This document shows positions 60,688 to 64,000 of a stretch of 64,000 nucleotides of DNA, one piece after another. A model generated the notes under the pieces. It was not told the DNA's origin, did not search any database, and saw only the letters and a program-made list of their open reading frames with translations. Location: positions 1-64,000 of the forward strand of contig WRJX01000104.1 of NCBI GenBank assembly GCA_009778385.1. The letters are read 5' to 3'. Position 1 is the first letter of the stretch, and each line of letters starts with the position of its first letter. The DNA comes from Candidatus Bathycorpusculum sp. (GTDB lineage: Archaea; Thermoproteota; Bathyarchaeia; Bathyarchaeales; Bathycorpusculaceae). The position numbers and the translations under genes are program-made.

Positions 60688-61305
60688 TTAAAATATCATT
60701 TTAGTTTTTGAGGCTTTACGGTAAAGGGTCACAGCCAAATAGTATGCTAATATCAGCACAACTATTTGAACCAGAATGGCAAAAAAGAAGTTCACATCCG
60801 CTATGGCAACAAAATTGTTAAGGACATGTAGTCCCGACGCGATTAAGTAAAACAACAGAGGCTTCTTTTTTGCAATGCCATAAGCAGTTATGCCAGCGCT
60901 TGATGCATGAAAAATTATACCTGAAAGCCTGACAAATGGAGACACACCTAAAAGCACAGTGTAGAGGAAAAACTCGGTTAACCCAAAACCTAATCCAACA
61001 AGAATACCCAACGTTACGATTGAATGTTCTGTTTCGCCATGACGATAAAACAATGGAAACACTTTAGCTAATTCCTCAATAAACGGGGCAATTAATGCCG
61101 ATGAAACCAGTAGGGGTAAAAAATCGTAAAACTGAGACAAAAATAGTGCAAACGGAACACTGACAAGTAAGCCTGACACGAAAAAGAAAAGTTTCTCCCT
61201 TAGGGGAGGATTATGAACCGGAATGACACATTCAGGCGTAGAATTATCGCCCAAAAAAATACCTCTATAATTATGAAACAAAAACTGCTTTATCAGTTTT
61301 TGCAT
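60688..61305 (-). CDS. PrsW-like intramembrane metalloprotease
   Basis: Membrane protein with about six helices, about 205 residues from ATG 61305. The protease signature SALIAPFIEELAKVFPLF has the EE-x-x-K pair; FHASSAGITAYGIA and ASGLHVLNNFVA provide the conserved histidines. PrsW proteases cut membrane-bound regulators. The N-terminal 50 residues are cytosolic. It starts 8 nt downstream of the truD stop, so it may be co-expressed with it. Confidence 0.75.
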   Translation of the reverse strand: MQKLIKQFLFHNYRGIFLGDNSTPECVIPVHNPPLREKLFFFVSGLLVSVPFALFLSQFYDFLPLLVSSALIAPFIEELAKVFPLFYRHGETEHSIVTLGILVGLGFGLTEFFLYTVLLGVSPFVRLSGIIFHASSAGITAYGIAKKKPLLFYLIASGLHVLNNFVAIADVNFFFAILVQIVVLILAYYLAVTLYRKASKTKMIF

Positions 61306-61312
61306 CAAGTGG

Positions 61313-62686
61313 TTAGAACCCTGTGGCAACAGGGTTTTGGGGTTTGATGATTTCTCGTAGTAACACCGTTGCGTAGCAGCCTCGCAATAGCATGAATTCT
61401 AAAGAAACGGTTAATCCGTTAATGTCCTTTGAGGTTTTGAGTAGTTTAAAGTTTCTAACAGGAGTTAGCGCTGTTCGTAAACTGCCTCTGTCACCTAACT
61501 TTGAGTTAATGGTAACACGAAAACCGTTTAGGTTCACGTCTTCTTGCTGTAAGATGCGTTGTTCTAGTTCACCCATGATGCCGCCTGAAAGTTTCTGTTT
61601 AAATCCAACAATAGGCAAAGCAAGTCGCAGTTTGCCTGTTGTTAAGGCTTCATTTATTTTATTTTGGTTTTGGACAGTTACTGTTTGAGATATGTTCACC
61701 ATTGGTAACCCAGTACGTTCAACGTTGACCACGAAATCGCCAAGTTCAGCCCTGTTTAGAGGTAAGCCTGCTTTGACGCGTTCACTTAAGAAGCGATTAA
61801 ATAGGTATGATTGATAAGCCTGTACGAACAGAACCTGGAGTTTTAAGGGTAAAACATTAAACGCCTTAACGAATTCGTTTGGTTTTTCGTTTAGGTAGTT
61901 TAGCATTGAGCGTTCATAACGTAGTTGTTTAGGATAATGCTCCAGTGCAGCTTTAAAATCGTGGGTCTGCTGGAGCTCTGTTCGAGCTTGCCGTGATTCT
62001 TCATGTTCATTTGGGCTGGGTTTTGCAAGAAAAAGCAGGGCTGCTTTTTCAAAGTCACCCTCTAGGATTGCCTTACCGACATGATGAGTTATTGGACGAG
62101 TTGTGCCAAAGCGTTGATGACCATAGAAATTAGGGATGCCACCAAGTTGGGTAACTTCTTCAATGGTTTGGTTTACTTGTGCGTTAACTATGGCTGGGTC
62201 TTGGGTTATGTCTGTGATTTTTATTTTGAAATTATTTCCTAAGAGGTAAAAAATTGACAGGGGATTACGTAGGTAACCTACTGGGCGGATCTGAACACCT
62301 CTTACGGTTACTTTAGCTACATCCTCTGTTGTCAAATTCTCAACTGTAACGTACTGTGCGGTAATCGCTTTGGCGTCTTTTATTCCAGCGATTTGGATGC
62401 TATTTTGTCCTAATCCAAGTTGGTTGGCAACGTTTTTTGTGGCTATGAAAGTGTCCCAGTTCTGTTTAACCAAAACACAAAGCAGATGTCGTTGGCGCTC
62501 CAAAGATGCGCCTAATGCTTGTGTTTCTTCTTTTGGTGGGGTGATTTGAGCTTTTGAGCCATCTACTAGAGTTTCTTCGACTTGGAAATTTTCTGTTGCA
62601 CCGCGGATTTTTCCGCCTATGCCGCTGGTTTGGGTTGTGTAGATTTCCATACCGAGCAACTGGTCGATTTCGGGTGCAGTCTGCAA
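61313..62686 (-). CDS. truD: tRNA pseudouridine(13) synthase TruD
   Basis: Modifies U13 of tRNA; 457 residues. Catalytic motif IQIAGIKDAKAITAQYVTV with Asp near 104, then PNFYGHQRFGTTRPITHHVG, the TRUD domain's QSYLFNRFLSERV, and GFKQKLSGGIMGELE. The C-terminal segment, GDRGSLRTALTPVRNFKL, is typical of archaeal TruD. It sits in a run of translation genes with pth2 upstream. Confidence 0.9.
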   Translation of the reverse strand: MQTAPEIDQLLGMEIYTTQTSGIGGKIRGATENFQVEETLVDGSKAQITPPKEETQALGASLERQRHLLCVLVKQNWDTFIATKNVANQLGLGQNSIQIAGIKDAKAITAQYVTVENLTTEDVAKVTVRGVQIRPVGYLRNPLSIFYLLGNNFKIKITDITQDPAIVNAQVNQTIEEVTQLGGIPNFYGHQRFGTTRPITHHVGKAILEGDFEKAALLFLAKPSPNEHEESRQARTELQQTHDFKAALEHYPKQLRYERSMLNYLNEKPNEFVKAFNVLPLKLQVLFVQAYQSYLFNRFLSERVKAGLPLNRAELGDFVVNVERTGLPMVNISQTVTVQNQNKINEALTTGKLRLALPIVGFKQKLSGGIMGELEQRILQQEDVNLNGFRVTINSKLGDRGSLRTALTPVRNFKLLKTSKDINGLTVSLEFMLLRGCYATVLLREIIKPQNPVATGF

Positions 62687-62695
62687 GATGGTTCC

Positions 62696-63058
62696 CTATA
62701 ATAGTTTAAGTTTGCCTGTTAATCGGTCAATCATGGATGCAGGTGCTGGTCCAATGCCAAGGCATGTTACTGAGCCTTCTGGAATTTCGGTTAAGCCCCT
62801 GTCGATAATTAGAGCGTGTGGAAGTCTAAGGTCGTCTGCAGCTTCTTCTAGTTCGCTGAGTTCTTTTTCGCTTGGAACTTTTAGGGCAACTTTTTTTTGT
62901 CCTTCATGCAGCCAAGCTTCCCACCATTTTTTATGACGTGTGTAAGCTTCTTGTGCTGCTGAAACCGCTGCATGTCCTGCTTGTGCTGCGATTTTGCCTT
63001 TGCTCATCGGTAAATCGCTACGGAAAACTATGACCTGCTTGTATTCAAATTCACCCAT
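62696..63058 (-). CDS. pth2: Peptidyl-tRNA hydrolase, archaeal/eukaryotic type
   Basis: Releases tRNA from stalled peptidyl-tRNA; 120 residues. QVIVFRSDLPMSKGKIAAQAGHAAVSAAQEAY carries the catalytic lysine-histidine pair (K20, H28), WEAWLHEGQKKVALKV, LPHALIIDRGLTEIPEGSVTCLGIGPAPASMIDRLTGKLKL. Normal length. Starts 40 nt after the geranylgeranyl reductase stop and precedes truD by 10 nt. Confidence 0.94.
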   Translation of the reverse strand: MGEFEYKQVIVFRSDLPMSKGKIAAQAGHAAVSAAQEAYTRHKKWWEAWLHEGQKKVALKVPSEKELSELEEAADDLRLPHALIIDRGLTEIPEGSVTCLGIGPAPASMIDRLTGKLKLL

Positions 63059-63097
63059 GCTGTTTCGCCTTTTGGCTAAAGTGTGTATTTCAATGTT

Positions 63098-64000
63098 TTA
63101 AGGGTTTGCAAGCAAATAAAGCAACCCAAAATATCCAAGTGCTACAAGTATCGCGGGTTTAGTCGCAACTTGTGTTATCATTCTGCCCTGATAATCAATC
63201 TCTTCTACGTCGCTTAATGCTTTATCTACACCGAGGCGGTTGCAGAAACGTAAAACTGAGTTCCAACGTTCATCTGAAAGCGAGTTTAGAAATTGTCTAA
63301 GTCGTAACATGAAAGAGATGTCAAAGTTTAGGGTTTTGTTGCAGTGTTTCTGGTAGGCGCTAAGTGTCTTAGCTGAAACATCACCTGAGTTAAGAGCGGA
63401 TTTGGCAACTTTGGCAGCGATTTCTCCGCAGGTTAAGCCGAAAATAACGCCGCCACCTGTTGTTGGCTTAACTTGGGAAGCAACATCGCCTACTGCTAAG
63501 AATCCGTTACTGTACGCCTTGTTAATTGGTCCCGCTAAAGTAATGGCGTGATAATTGGTTTTGAATATTTTTGCTCCCTTAACTTGTCTCTTGGCTATAG
63601 GGTGTTTAGTCATGAGGTTTCTAAGGTAAGTTTGTGGGTTTCCATGGTCTGTCGCCAAACCAAGTTTTGCTGATCCATCTGGGCGTGGAATGAGCCACCC
63701 ATAGAATCCGGGTGCATTGCTACCCATGTAAACTTCAACTGCATGCGGTTCAACGTCATGGACTTGGTCGATTTCTGTTTCAACAGCATAAACTAATCCT
63801 TTTCCGTTAAGTCCCTTAAGTTTAGCTTGATGGAGAAGTCTTGAGCTTATGCCTTCAGTGTCGATTGTAATTTTGGATGGAACTGGGGTGCCATCTTTTA
63901 GGTTTACACCTTTAACATAGCCGTTTTCAACTCGTAGCGACTGGACGGGTTGGCCTAAATGGAAAGTGGCGCCTGCTCGCTGCGCTTGATTGGCTATGTA
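63098..64000 (-). CDS. Geranylgeranyl reductase family protein, 5' part cut by the window end
   Basis: The minus-strand frame is open to position 64000, so about 300 C-terminal residues are visible. Features: IDTEGISSRLL, YMGSNAPGFYGWLIPRPDGSAKLGLA, the FAD-binding GFLAVGDVASQVKPTTGGGVIFGLTCGEIAAKVA, and a hydrophobic C-terminal helix. It belongs to the digeranylgeranylglycerophospholipid/geranylgeranyl reductases, which saturate archaeal isoprenoid lipid tails. The N-terminal FAD motif lies outside the window. Confidence 0.85.
   Translation of the reverse strand, partial: YIANQAQRAGATFHLGQPVQSLRVENGYVKGVNLKDGTPVPSKITIDTEGISSRLLHQAKLKGLNGKGLVYAVETEIDQVHDVEPHAVEVYMGSNAPGFYGWLIPRPDGSAKLGLATDHGNPQTYLRNLMTKHPIAKRQVKGAKIFKTNYHAITLAGPINKAYSNGFLAVGDVASQVKPTTGGGVIFGLTCGEIAAKVAKSALNSGDVSAKTLSAYQKHCNKTLNFDISFMLRLRQFLNSLSDERWNSVLRFCNRLGVDKALSDVEEIDYQGRMITQVATKPAILVALGYFGLLYLLANP

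Noticed and set aside
1-64000. CRISPR arrays, IS elements, rRNA genes
   Set aside because: No regularly spaced repeats, transposase genes with terminal inverted repeats, or rRNA sequences were seen on reading either strand.

Overview
The window is a piece of an AT-rich archaeal chromosome. Archaeal informational genes are spread across it: aEF-1beta, ABCE1, FEN1 with a PIP box, Trm5, Tan1, TruD, Pth2, archaeal-type ValRS and TyrRS, ribosomal proteins S2 and S15, a GAN/RecJ-like nuclease next to Pcc1, KEOPS Cgi121, and a two-AAA CDC48. TATA-like boxes, short leaders, TTG/GTG starts and a tRNA with an extra insert also fit an archaeon. The gene content suggests a TACK lineage, most likely a Bathyarchaeia-like organism. 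That placement is inference and was not tested with a tree.

Layout. 1-2.6 kb is the end of an integrated mobile element: small accessory ORFs, an inverted repeat, and an SSV-type tyrosine integrase whose reading frame begins inside tRNA-Arg(CCT). That tRNA carries a 66-nt insert in its D-loop. 3.4-6.4 kb holds a DUF1801 protein, Tan1/THUMP, KEOPS Cgi121, a phosphoribosyltransferase and a winged-helix regulator. 6.7-9.9 kb is a tightly overlapped serine-synthesis operon (class V aminotransferase, SerA, DUF1015). 10-23 kb holds an AqpZ-like aquaporin, a YHS microprotein, a DEAD helicase, pyruvate kinase, a coiled-coil protein, NadX, ValRS, a YgbA_NO protein, 3-methyladenine glycosylase, a Toprim protein and TyrRS. 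23-24 kb holds a candidate structured RNA, tRNA-His(GTG) and two small ORFs. 23.8-29.1 kb is eno-rpsB-MEMO, ABCE1 and a 25-residue Trp/Glu microprotein.

29.5-40.6 kb holds a RecA-fold protein with a lost P-loop, a surface FxLYD-like protein, a translation-linked cluster (TRAM, Cys-rich protein, aEF-1beta, zinc ribbon), FEN1, GlmS, a wHTH/S-layer-like protein with DUF371, Trm5-RtcA and acylphosphatase. 40.7-52.9 kb has several unknown proteins, ribose-1,5-bisphosphate isomerase, and a dolichol-linked glycosylation cluster (GT-C, PMT, DPM1-like GT2) beside a HAD phosphatase/dolichol-kinase fusion. Two nuclease-like proteins and a beta-helix surface protein follow. 53-64 kb holds CDC48, a CooT-like protein, Pcc1-GAN-S15, TrxB, NadM, a PrsW-like membrane protease, TruD, Pth2 and a geranylgeranyl reductase cut by the window end.

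Signals I rate highest: the HAD/dolichol-kinase fusion beside dolichol-dependent glycosyltransferases; an upstream motif shared at matched TATA spacing by two unlinked genes; two hairpin-rich intergenic regions that look like non-coding RNAs; the D-loop insert in the tRNA used as an integration site; a RecA-like protein without a Walker A motif; and microproteins (YHS, W/E-rich, integrase-tail-like). I see no CRISPR array, rRNA operon or complete insertion sequence.
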